Assembly (NCBI GenBank): GCA_037176725.1
Contig: JAZBRS010000075.1
Coordinates: 78,556,001-78,620,000 of the forward strand
From: Posidonia oceanica
Lineage: Eukaryota > Streptophyta > Magnoliopsida > Alismatales > Posidoniaceae
DNA length: 64,000 bases
Direction of reading: 5' to 3'
This document shows, in pieces, positions 21,986 through 32,393 of the stretch. Positions within the stretch are counted from its first letter, which is position 1, and each line of letters starts with the position of its first letter. Both the position numbers and the translations under genes were made by a program. Under the pieces are notes generated by a model. That model was not told where the DNA came from, ran no database searches, and was given only the letters and a program-made list of their open reading frames with translations.

Positions 21986-22272
21986 TACGAATAAAAAAAA
22001 TCTGATATTGTTATATAAAAATGGATATTAAAGTGTAACAACATATTAATGTGATTCAATTAACATAAAAATCTATCCATAAATGAAAATGGAAGGAAAA
22101 TGAAAATTCACAAAACCACTATTACAACATAGATGGTTTTACTAATTTAAAATCTAGAATTAATCTTAATTATGGGATGTCTTGTTAACAGTAGATGATG
22201 AAGGGCCTTACCTAACAAAAGTAAGGACGGGTCTTACCTAATAATTTACCTATATATATATATATATATATA

Positions 22273-23110
22273 GGGAGCGGTTCAATTACAAACATGTCCT
22301 TAAATATCCTAAATGAGCCACTAGTCTCAACCCTTGGATCTTTTAATCCATGATCTAATTTAACAAGCTATTAAAAAAATTATGGTGACCATATTAATCC
22401 ACATATCCATCTCCAACCACTCTCTCCCCAAGTGGTCCCCCTTACCGCACCTCCAACCAACCTCCTCCACATGGTCCCCTTACCTCAAAATTCAGTGTCT
22501 ACACAAAATTTTAGTGTCTGCACAAAATTTCAGTGTTTGCATATATATCCAATATCTTTTACTAAAATTTAGTATTCGTACAAAAATTTAATGCCTACAC
22601 AAAATTTCAGTGTCTACACAAAATTTCAGTGTTTGCATATATCTAATATCTTCTACTAATATTCAATACCAGTACAAAAATTCTGTGTCTACACAAAATT
22701 TCAGTGTCTGCACAAAATTTCAGTGTCTGTATATTTTCAATATATTATATAAAATTCAGTACCTGTACAAAATTTCAGTATCTGCACATATTTAAAAAAA
22801 GTTCATGTCTCTCTCTCCTAATTTCTTAAAAAAAAACTAAAGTTCACGGGTAGGGGTTAATTACGTTTACACCTACACCAATAATTGTGTTCACACTTAA
22901 AGAATAATTGTGTTCACACATAAGAAATCATTGTGTTCATACTAGTAATGACCAATGAGTTAAGATCACCACTTCAAATAAACACCACATCTAATTGCCT
23001 TTAATATAAATCTAACACAATATTACACCACAAGATCTTCATCAAATGGTCAAATATACTTGTCCTTAAATTGTAAGAATGAGGGCATGTCCTTATCTTA
23101 ACATTTACCA
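22273..23110 (+). mobile_element. (TA)n-bordered element, copy 2
   Basis: This matches copy 1 (12885-14599) at both ends: GCGGTTCAATTACAAACATG and TGTCCTTAAATATCCTAAATG at the left, and TTAAGATCACC..., ATGGTCAAATATACTTGTCC and AGAATGAGGGCATG at the right. It sits between (TA)n at 22251-22272 and 23111-23122. Internal CAAAATTTCAGTGTCTGCA repeats (about nine) produce short Phe/Ser-rich frames. It lacks the nested 586-bp insert and the internal duplication of copy 1. Confidence 0.65.
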
Positions 23111-23122
23111 ATATATATATAT

Positions 23123-24867
23123 ACATTTTACTGTAAACAACAACTACAATAAAAATAATAATGTATCACTAAAAATAATAATAAACATAATAACTTTGCC
23201 TATGTTAGTGCATTATTTATCACACAGCTGGTCCCAAGTCCGGTTAAAGAAAGAGTGTTATGGTTAACATAAAAGATACATAGCTCCAGTTTATGAACAC
23301 AAAATCCACAACGAAATTTAATGTTTAGTTTTGTCAAAAATCTATGCAATGGGTAAAATGAGGTGAGAAGCATTCATCTAATGTTGCAAGAATGTTGAAT
23401 AAAAAGATGAAAGTTATGATCTTTTTTTATTGTCTACTGATGGATTTTATATTTTCTTTATGTTCATTAAATTTAGCTAACCCTCAAATTTTCTTGATGA
23501 ACAAAGCTTCAAATTTCGTTGATTGAGAAAAAGATCATCTTACCCCATGCAAGAATTCATTACACTCTAGTTTAACATGTAATTCAAAGAAAACAAATGG
23601 AAGGCCCTAAAAGGAAATGATAACTACTTAATTCTACTCCACCTTACCGCATGTAATTCAAATAAAACAAATGGAAGGCTCTAAAACAAAATGATAATTA
23701 CTTAATAGCTACATTTTTTTAATCAATACTCAAATTAAATCGAAGCACATCATTATTAACAGTTAACATAATTAACAGGAATAAAACTAAAATAACAGAC
23801 TTACCCAGAATCTTTGATGTGTGGCAAAGTGACTCTTCTCTATATACACTAGCAAGTCAAATCTATTCTTAACCTGCACTTGCGAAAAATATAAAACAAA
23901 ATACACATGAGTGACCACTAAAAATGTCACTCAGCACATACCCACCTAAACAAAACCGATAATAAAATTGAAAGGACAAATCCAAGAATCACACCAATAC
24001 CCAACCAAAATCCCGTAAAAACCTCAATAGTCCTACATACAAAGCAGGAATCCAAAATTACCAAGTTCCCACATGAAACCCAAACCACAGGAAACACAAT
24101 GCCCCCACTCATGATGATGTGTATCGCGAAAACCATCTTAAAACCAAAAGCTCAGATCTCACAAAACTCAAGATCTACCAACAAACACATCAATAAAACA
24201 GACACCATCACTATTGATGCCAGAAGACCAAAACCACCAAAAACTGCGATGCACGAAACCTCATAGACATGCATCCTAGAAAACTATACTCAAAAACCTC
24301 AAAAAGCAGGCATCTACTTTGGTGCCATAAAACTACAACAAGACAGTCTACTATTGCTCCACAAATATAAATCCTTTAAAATATACCTTTCGAAATCATT
24401 TGTCTCTTTTGTTTTCAAAACACGTGCATCCTTTGAAAAACACTTTATGCACACTTGGAATGGCTACTCTACGCCAAACCAAGCCCAAAGCTAGTACGAA
24501 ACCACAACTCAAAACAACACACTTGGAACAGCTACTCTACGCCAAATTAAGTCCAAAACAAGCTCAAATCCACAGCTCAAAACCAAGGTCTTCTCTAGAT
24601 CAAAGCCAGAAAGTCTAACTAGAGCTCAAAACCACAACATACGCACCCAACACGAAAACCTGTTGTGTCACTGTGGCCACTAGCGACTGACCAGCCACCA
24701 AGCAGCCGCTGAAGTGCACTGCACTGCCATGGACAAACCATCCTGTGTAGGAGCTCATCCGTGCCAGATCATCACTCTAAAAACCCTCCAAGGTCCACTC
24801 TAAGACAAATACAGGGTACGTCCTCTCGATGTCCTTAACTCGAGCCACCTGAGACTCCAACCCTGGG
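23123..24867. other. Gene-free AC-rich stretch
   Basis: No recognised gene. A minus-strand 69-codon frame at 23927-24136 has hydrophobic stretches but matches no family I know. The AC-rich style is also seen just right of the giant element (52330-52620), so both flanks may be one older sequence split by that insertion. Confidence 0.35.
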
Positions 24868-25062
24868 CCTTACCACTCGACAGTCACAACCTCGGACTCG
24901 TACCTGACCCTCCAGAGGTATCAGTCGTCCCTGATCCGCCAGTACAGTTTTACGGTCCTATGACTCTTACCACTCGACAACCACGACCTCGGACTCGCAC
25001 CTGACCCTCCAGAAGTATCAGTCATCTCTGGTCCGCCAGTACGATCCTACGACCTTTGTGGT
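24868..25062 (+). repeat. 98-bp tandem repeat, two units
   Basis: CTTACCACTCGACAGTCACA and the following ACCTGACCCTCCAGAGGTAT recur at 98-bp spacing, the second unit starting at about 24966 (CTTACCACTCGACAACCACG). The units differ at about one position in ten. Confidence 0.7.
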
Positions 25063-25315
25063 TCCTACCAAAAGCCAGGGAAATCATTTTCCAAAATCTT
25101 TGCAAATCATGCATTTCTTTTCCAAATTCTTTTGGAAACCATTTATGAAAACTATTTCGAAAATAAACTTGAAAGTACAACAAACACAGCATAGGAAAAT
25201 CACCACTAAAAGTCACCACAAACTATGTAACTCTTTTCTAAATCTTTTGGAAAACCATTTCCCAAAACATTCCATCGTTTTCCTCAAAATCATTTGAAAA
25301 CCCTTTTTAAATCAC

Positions 25316-25320
25316 ACACC
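25316..25320. repeat. Target site duplication, left copy (ACACC)
   Basis: ACACC directly precedes the 5' LTR. The same five bases follow the 3' LTR at 52325-52329. Five bases is the expected duplication length for Ty3/gypsy integrases. Confidence 0.9.
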
Positions 25321-28300
25321 TGTTGACACCCCATTTTGACAGGCTGAATTGATTGGAATCTTCTGGTGGTTTCTGAACCCAAACCTAGGTCCAAACCCAC
25401 ACCTTTCCTTTCTTCTTTCCCCTCAAAACAAGCCCAAACTCAACCCAGGATTACACCCCTTTCCCAAACCCAAAAACTAGCCAAAAACCATGGGAAAACT
25501 CACCCTTCCTAACTTAGCAAACCCACCAAAGAGTCATCAAAATTTCAAACCAAAACCACTCCCAAAAATCCTAGAAAACTTAGGCAAAACTATCCTTTTT
25601 CTACACCTCAAAATCCTTCCAAAACTTTCTCAAAACCAAACCAAAACCCTGGGACTAAGACTAGAGACCCTAGACTACACACCTATCAAAATTCACCCCT
25701 TTTCAAAACTTCTAAACCCTCCTTTTACCCAAATTATCCTTTTCTCTCTCCTAGATTATTCTTTTCTCTCTCCTCTCTCTCTCTCCTGATTATCCTCCTT
25801 CTTTTCACCTCCTTTTCTCCCTCTTTTTCGTCTGACTGTGGACCCCCCTTGTGCTCCTGTCTGTTCTCAATCTTATTCCTATTTTTATCTTATTTTTACC
25901 ATTTTCTTTGATTTTCAAAAAATTATTTTCCTTCAACTCCTCTCTTTCCTATTTATTCCTCCATTTCTCCCTTTTCCTCTCCTTTCTAATTTCCTCTTCT
26001 CTTCTCTTACTAAACGCCTAAAAATCCTTGAAAAGCCTTCAAAATTCTGAAACAAAAGGAAAACAAACCAAAACCCTAAGAAAAATAATTAAAAAACATT
26101 AAACAAACAATTAAGAATCTAAACCTAACTAAATCTAGCCAAAATGGGAAACCAAGAATGCCACCTAAAAAATACAAGACAAACAAAAGAAAAATGTTAT
26201 AAAATCAAGTAAAAAACCAAAATATAATCAAAACAAGCCAAAAGTAAAAACCTCATTAAAAATAATCAAAAACAAATCCTACAAAAGAAGAAAACAATTA
26301 AAGAATACTAAGACAAGTAATTAAAACAAATCTTAACTTAACAAATCTAAAAGAAACAATTAAAACCTAATGCAAGCCTAAAAAAATTTTAATTAGAAAA
26401 GGAAAAAAGAGGAAAAGCTTAACAAGAGAAAACTTAACTAAAAATATTAAAAGGATTTAACAAACAAAATCAAAAGCAATTTAAAAAACTTAAGGAAAAA
26501 TCCAAAAAAACTAAAAAACTAAAACTCCTCCTAACTAATTAAAAACAACCCATTAAAAAGCCTAATTAAAAATCCCAACACTCAATTAAAAACTTAACAA
26601 GGAGAACTTAACTAAAAAACAATTAAAAAATGTAGCAAACATTTAAACCAAATCAAAAACAATTTAAAGAAAACTTAAATCCTAAAAACTTAAATGAAAA
26701 CTAAAAATCCTTCTAACCCTAATTAACTTAAAAATAATCTTTAAAAACCTAATTAAAACATCCTAACTTGAAAAACAACCACTCTAAATTGTTTTCAAAA
26801 CTTTTCATCCATTTTCTATTTTTATTTTAATTTTTTTTCTTTTTCTTCCCTTCCTTCCCTTTCTTTCTTTCTTCTTCCCTTTTCTTCTTTTCCATTTTTT
26901 TTTTCTGATCCGGCCCAAGTCCTTCCCTCCTTCCTTTCCTTTCTTTTTTTTTTTAATTTCTTTCTCCTGCGCACAGGCCCGGCCCACGGCCGACTTCTCC
27001 TCCTCTTCCCTCCTTCTTCCTCTCCCTTCCTCTGCTGGCTTTTTTTTTCTTCTTTTTTCTGCAGCAACCACCTTCACCAATCGACACATCACCGTCCTCA
27101 CACCTGCTGTCCTTGCGCGCCTGCATGCCCTCTGCATCAGGTCGGACCGGCGTGCGCTGCCCTCTTCCCGTGTACCTGCAACCTCCTGCCACCACCATTC
27201 CGGCAATTAATTGCCGTCGAACCCGTAGACAAAAACCCAGTAGAAACCAATAGCTCCAACACCAGAGAAGATCAACACTTCACTGCCCAGCACCTCGACC
27301 CTCTTCCTTGTGTAATCCCCAGCCGGAGAACCCAAGATTGGACCTCCTTTCTCTACCAGAAAAACCAGCATTTCCTCCTTTTGAGCCCACTGCAAACTAG
27401 AACCTCGAACGCCTCCGAAATCTCTCCCATTGCATTCCCCAAACTCCACCAGAATCCCAGCATCACAGCCCTCCACTCCACTCTCCAATTCCACCCAGCA
27501 TTCCCCCCCGAACACCCTGAAACAACAACAGCAACCCAACACCACTTCTTCAAAAAATTCTCGACACTGCAATCTACTAAACCTTCCCAAATTCCCCCAC
27601 CAAACTCGCCTGAACACCATCTCCTAAACCCACCAGAGCTTCAGCTCCAAGCTTCACCATAGCCGGAGACCTTCACTACAAACACCTACACCCTTCTCTG
27701 CCAGAAAATCACCCGATAACCCAACCTTCCTCCCCAGGTCTCCACCAGCCTTCCTGAGCACCCGAACACACTCACCTACCCTCCAACAAGTCGCCGGTAC
27801 CCTCCGGCTGATCCAGAAGGCAGCAGACAGTCACCCCCACCTCAGACGACCAGCAGTCCACCCAAAACTTCGAATCTTCGCTCCGGTCCGCAGAGCTTCA
27901 CTCCGAGCATCCAGGAAGCTTCGGAGTGCATCACTGATCCGATCCCGACCTTCCTGAGCAGTCAACGACGCCTGCACCAGCCGGACGATCTCCGCCGGCG
28001 ACCATTGAAGCACCGGACGTCGGGGGGACACTCCGGACTACAAAACAGGTATTCCTCTGCACCTTTAGCTTAGTTTTTCTCCGTTCTTGCTTCCTAACCC
28101 CTTAGACTAGGGTTCCAGTGCCTCCCTCTCCGAGTCAACGCCGCTGGCAACTCCTTCTTCTCCGGCGAGCTCTGAGCTCGGATCGCCGTTCTAGCTGCAG
28201 AACGCCTCGTCGATCATCGTCCTAGGTCCGCACGACCTCCAGGAACTCTCCGATGGCCTCAGAATGCCACGACGACGCCTCGATCACCCGGTCTGCCTCC

Positions 28301-29593
28301 GGACACTCTGCGGACCTCCGTCGTCGTCTCCGATCATCTCCAGGCTCTGACATGGCCCTTCGACGCCTCTCAGACCTTCGTCTACCTCCGGTGAGGTTCG
28401 CCGCCACACCAGCGCGTCCCCAGCAGCCCCTGTTCCTCCCCTCCGGCCACTGGTAGCGATCTGCTACAGTGGCCATTTTGCCTGTGATGTTACTGTAGCT
28501 TTATTTTCCTTAGCTAGCTATTTTACCACTAAATTGCATTTTTAGTTCCTGTTTCTAATTTATTACATTCAGGTCCTGCCCCTGTTGAAAAGTCATTTAA
28601 TTTCGTATGTTAATCTTATAAAATTGCATGAAAAACTTAAAAAATCAATTAATTGCATGTTAGTCCTGGCACAGTGTTTCTCTTCAGTGTTTTCTTTAAG
28701 TTCCAGTCCTCTAGTTTCCTACTATTGCATGTTAGTCCTCCTGATATTAATCTGATTTAATGCACATATTTTACCTTAGTATATTGCATTTCTAGTCCTT
28801 GTTAGTTTTCTTATTTGCACTTTAGTCCTCTAATATGTTAACTTAGGTATTTATTTTTTAATTTTCCATACTGCATTGCATCATTTCCCTCATATAATCT
28901 GATTTTTGCATATAGGTCTTTCCTCATGCACAGTATGTATTTAAATGCATATTTTGCTTATAAAATTACATTTTAGACCCTGCATATTTGAAAAATTGCA
29001 TATAAGTCCCCTGTTTGCATTCCCAGACCACTCAGACCCCTGTTTTGCCGGAAAAATTGCATTTTAGACCCTGTTGATTTCAAAATTGCATGTCGATTTA
29101 CCATTCGATTTCAAAACTTGTCCTGATGCATGGCTACCTTGAAAATTTGCATTTTGAATCCTGCATTTTGTAAAATTGCATTCAGACCCCCATCTTTTCA
29201 AAATTGCATGTAAGTCCCCGTTTTTCTGAAAAATCATCCCTAAGTCTTTTCTTGCATTCTGCATGCATTGCATTCATGCATTCTTGCATCTGGCATCTCT
29301 CACACACACCTGAGCATTCTTAGCTCCCGTTTACACGGGAGGACCTGTTTTGCACACCCCTTAGGCCCCTTTTACACTTAGATCTTATCTTCTCCCCTGT
29401 TCTGGCCTCCTGCTTTGAAGTCTGGATATCTTCAGATCCGGCCGTTGGATCTTCTCAACTAAGCTACCTGGGCGACCCCGGCGGAGCGTTTTTCAGCATG
29501 GACCAATTAGATTTCAGATCAGGCATCAGATTTCCAAGGTAAGTCCTCTTGAACTTCGGTAGCATCTTCTGCATATCATTCGCATTGCATGGC

Positions 29594-30360
29594 TTTTACA
29601 CTCTTTTTCGCTTTGTTTCTTGCACCGTTTTGTGTGTCGCTTTGCTTCTTGAACCGTTTTGCGTGCCGCTTTGTTTTCTTGCACTGTTTTGCATGCCGGC
29701 CTTGTTTCTCGCACCGTTTTACGTGCCGACTTTGTTTCTTGCACTGTTTTGCATGCCAGCTTTGTTTCTCGCACCGTTTTGCGTGCCAGCTTTGTTTCTT
29801 GCACCATTTTGCGTGCCCGACTTTGTTTCTTCCACCGTTTTGCGTGCCGCTTTGCTTCTTGCACCGTTTTGCGTGCCGTTTTGTTTTCTTGCACCGTTTT
29901 GCGTGCCCGACTTTGTTTTTTACACCGTTTTGCGTGCCGCTTTGTTTCTTGCACCGTTTTGCGCACCCGACTTTGTTTCTTGCACCATTTTGCGTGCCGA
30001 CTTGGTTTCTTGCACCGTTTTGCGTGCTGACTTTGTTTCTCGCACTGTTTTAATTCTCGCTTTGTTTCTTGCACCGTTTTGCATGCCGACTTTGTTTCTT
30101 GCACCGTTTTGCGTGCCTAGCTTTTTTCTTGCACCGTTTTGCGTGCCTCACTCGTTTCTTGCACCGTTTTGCGTGCTTCGCTTGTTTCTTGCACCGTTCT
30201 GCATGTCAACTTTGTTTTTCGCATTGTTTTATGTTCTTGCTTTGTTTCTCCCACTGTTTTACGTTCTTGCTTCGTTTCTCGCATCGTTTTGCGTGTCGAC
30301 CTCGTTTCTTGTATCGTTTTGCGTATCGACTTCGCCTCTCGCCCCGTTTTGCGTGTTTTA
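29594..30360 (+). repeat. 30-bp tandem array in the 5' LTR
   Basis: About 25 units of consensus CGTGCCGACTTTGTTTCTTG plus CACCGTTTTG. Unit length is mostly 29-31 bp. Because the period is a multiple of three and the unit is stop-free in several frames, it gives open frames of up to 295 codons on the plus strand and 192 on the minus strand; these are repeat artefacts. Confidence 0.9.
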
Positions 30361-30651
30361 CGTTACTTCCTCTTGCATGTCGCTCGCATTGCATGTTTTC
30401 ACCATTGTCTTGTTTTATCGCCTGCATTTGCATTAGGGCAGTGATGCTTACTGCCTGGAGTTCTCACGAGCCAGGTTTCACCCGGTTCGGAATACAGACA
30501 GCGTTGCTGAGCGCTTAGGCTGCATGTTTACTTTCTTGCATAGCATTCCCTCACTTAGAGCACACCTTTGAGTATTTAGATAGGCATTCATTGGCATTTA
30601 GGCATTCAAATCTGCATTTCCCTACGTATGCGAGCGTAAGCTTAGAAAGAC

Positions 30652-30700
30652 CGATTCTCGGGCGTGTCGGGGTTGCCTAACACCTTCCCTGCACGTAACA
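30652..30700 (+). promoter_or_regulatory. Conserved U5-type motif in the 5' LTR
   Basis: CGATTCTCGGGCGTGTCGGG and then GTTGCCTAACACCTTCC, ACGTAACAGG form a block nearly identical in the 3' LTR (51921-51971). From memory, a similar G-rich, CCTAACACCTTCCCC, CGTAAC block recurs near the end of LTRs in several plant Ty3/gypsy lineages, including Tat. Its role (RNA structure, packaging or 3' end formation) is not known to me. Confidence 0.45.
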
Positions 30701-31063
30701 GGAGTCCTTGCCCTCTCTCTTGGCCCGCAACGACCATATTACCCTTATCCTAGGCACGAGTCACATCATTTGCATTCATTTGCATCTCATTTCTTCTGCA
30801 ATGCCTTGCATTGCATCTTTTGCTTGGTTTTGCATGATTATTCACGCATTTCCCTGATTTTCCTTGTCTCCCGATCTAATAGACTTGGTGGCGACTCCGA
30901 TTTTGTCTTATCTTCTTCTTTTCTTCCCCTTTTTTCTTTTTTAAATGTTTTCGAGTTAAGTCTTCCTTCTCGGACATAGCCGCTGATAGTGAGCCTGATT
31001 CTGATCGGTGCACGCGAGCTTTGGCAGTGTGCATGGACGATCTGAACACCGGGATTACTACAG

Positions 31064-31082
31064 TGGCGACTCCACTGGGGAT
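31064..31082 (+). other. Primer binding site, tRNA-Arg type
   Basis: TGGCGACTCCACTGGGGAT starts one base after the 5' LTR. It is complementary to the 3' end of plant tRNA-Arg species ending ...CCCAGNGGAGTCG plus CCA. tRNA-Arg is the primer reported for Ogre elements. The identification uses recalled tRNA sequence. Confidence 0.8.
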
Positions 31083-32393
31083 ACTAGACTCCGGCTTTCG
31101 CTTTCGCTTTGGCTCGCTCGCATTCTGCTTGGGATTTGCCTTCTTTGTTTGCCTTTGTGTTTCCTTTGCCTGTTTTGCTCGTTTTCTTGTGCAAACTCCT
31201 GGCAAGTCGCCCGTGGCTACTTAGCTTTGGTTTTGCGCCCCCTTTGCCTCGGTTCGCGCTTCGTTTTGCTCTGCTTTGCCTCTATTGCTTGTTTGCTCGT
31301 TTATTTCCTTGCATCTGCTCTTGTTTGCTTTACAGCTTGCCGGTTTTTACTTTCTTTAGCCCTTTTACTTATTATTGCTTTATTTCCTGCACAATGCATG
31401 TCTACATACTTGTTTGGCAATAATGCATCCCTTTTGAATGATGAATGCTTTCCTTTACACATTTGCTATGTCGCTACACACGCACATGCTCTGTATATAT
31501 GCCTTTTGACATGATGAATGCTTTCCCTTCACTATCATGCTCACAAACACTCGCACATGCCATGCACTTGCCTTTTGCTATGTTGTATGTTGTTACCGGC
31601 CGTATTTGGTTGATTTTCTTCCCTTTTGCACATGCCATGCCTAGGATAGTAGAGACTGATTGCTTTTCCTGTGGTTAATTAAAAATAGCAAGTAAAAATA
31701 AGATCTAGGGTTAACTAGAGCCATCAACACACTTGCACCCTCCTTGAGTTAATAAAATACGCAAGATAAAAGACTTTAATCATTTGCATGAAGCATCATA
31801 TAGGGCATGCATCTTCTTATCTGAGTCCACCTATCAGTCTGCGAAGGATGGTTCCGGCCTCTCACTTCGATGCTTTGGCATGGTGTGAGTTGGTCGGTCT
31901 GTCTCCCCTTGTCAGGGGTCGTGTCGGTGCTAGTGGAGGGTACTTCCTACGCTTACGCGAGGTTGAGGCCACCAACACACCACCCTGTTATTACCTGAGC
32001 TTTGGGCCGGGAGTTAGACAGGGGACCTACTTTTCTGACCTGAGTCGGTGACCCGTACACTTGTGGATATCCGGAGTAGACTACCTGCTAGGAAACACTA
32101 GATTGGTGAGAGAGAGCATGCTAGAAAGCATACATATCATTCATGCCACAACTGAGTGCATTTGCATTTCATTTTCTATTCCTAATCCCGGTTTTCTGTT
32201 GTGTCCTTAACAGAGTTCAGTAAGCAATTTCCTTAGCTGGAGCTCGGGTTCCTCCCCTTGCTGACGCCTCTGCTGAGACACCTGTGCTCGACCATCCCCT
32301 TCTGAGCTACTCGCCTTTGCGAGCATAGCTCCTTGTAGAGCCCGTCCGTTTTTTGCTCGTCGCAGCCCCGTTTTGACTCGCTCTCGGTCAACA
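31083..32393 (+). other. 5' untranslated region of the giant element
   Basis: There is 1.3 kb between primer site and gag with no conserved coding sequence. Legume Ogre elements carry an extra ORF1 here; I see no counterpart. The part at 31100-31670 is T-rich and gives Phe/Leu/Cys-rich frames of no recognisable family. Confidence 0.55.

Larger units (their letters stand above)
20686..22250. mobile_element. TIR element between (TA)n tracts
   Basis: The left end contains AGGCTCGTCCTTACTTTTAG then ATGATAAGGCC (20703-20735). The inverse, GGGCCTTACCTAACAAAAG then TAAGGACGGGTCTTACC, lies at 22203-22238. The arms are about 35-40 bp with a few mismatches. Both outer borders are (TA)n (20668-20685 and 22251-22272). 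The inside is a patchwork: a C-rich repeated block, a poly(C) run and an A-rich 63-bp repeat. No transposase is visible. Confidence 0.6.
25321..31062 (+). repeat. 5' LTR of the giant element (5742 bp)
   Basis: It starts TGTTGACACCCC and ends GGGATTACTACA. It has distinct compositional blocks: a C/A-rich start, an A-rich block (about 26040-26790), a pyrimidine-rich block (26810-27060), a GC-rich block (27060-28480), a degenerate TTGCAT/TTAGTCC array (28505-29260), a 30-bp tandem array (29594-30360) and a U5-like tail with a conserved motif (30652-30700). Many open frames occur, but none resembles a gene and all are shared with the 3' LTR in the same broken state. Confidence 0.95.

Noticed and set aside
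21725..21994. Lys/Thr/Asn-rich 89-codon frame
   Set aside because: It is a 63-bp minisatellite with a period divisible by three, with no sign of a gene.
23927..24136. Hydrophobic 69-codon minus-strand frame
   Set aside because: It looks membrane-like, but no family, start context or neighbouring exon supports it.
26805..27206. Lys/Arg-rich minus-strand frames in both LTRs
   Set aside because: They come from the T/C-rich block of the LTR and are simple-sequence translations.
29526..30444. Long open frames on both strands in the 5' LTR array
   Set aside because: They are produced by the stop-free 30-bp repeat and recur, with other lengths, at 50640-51716 in the 3' LTR.
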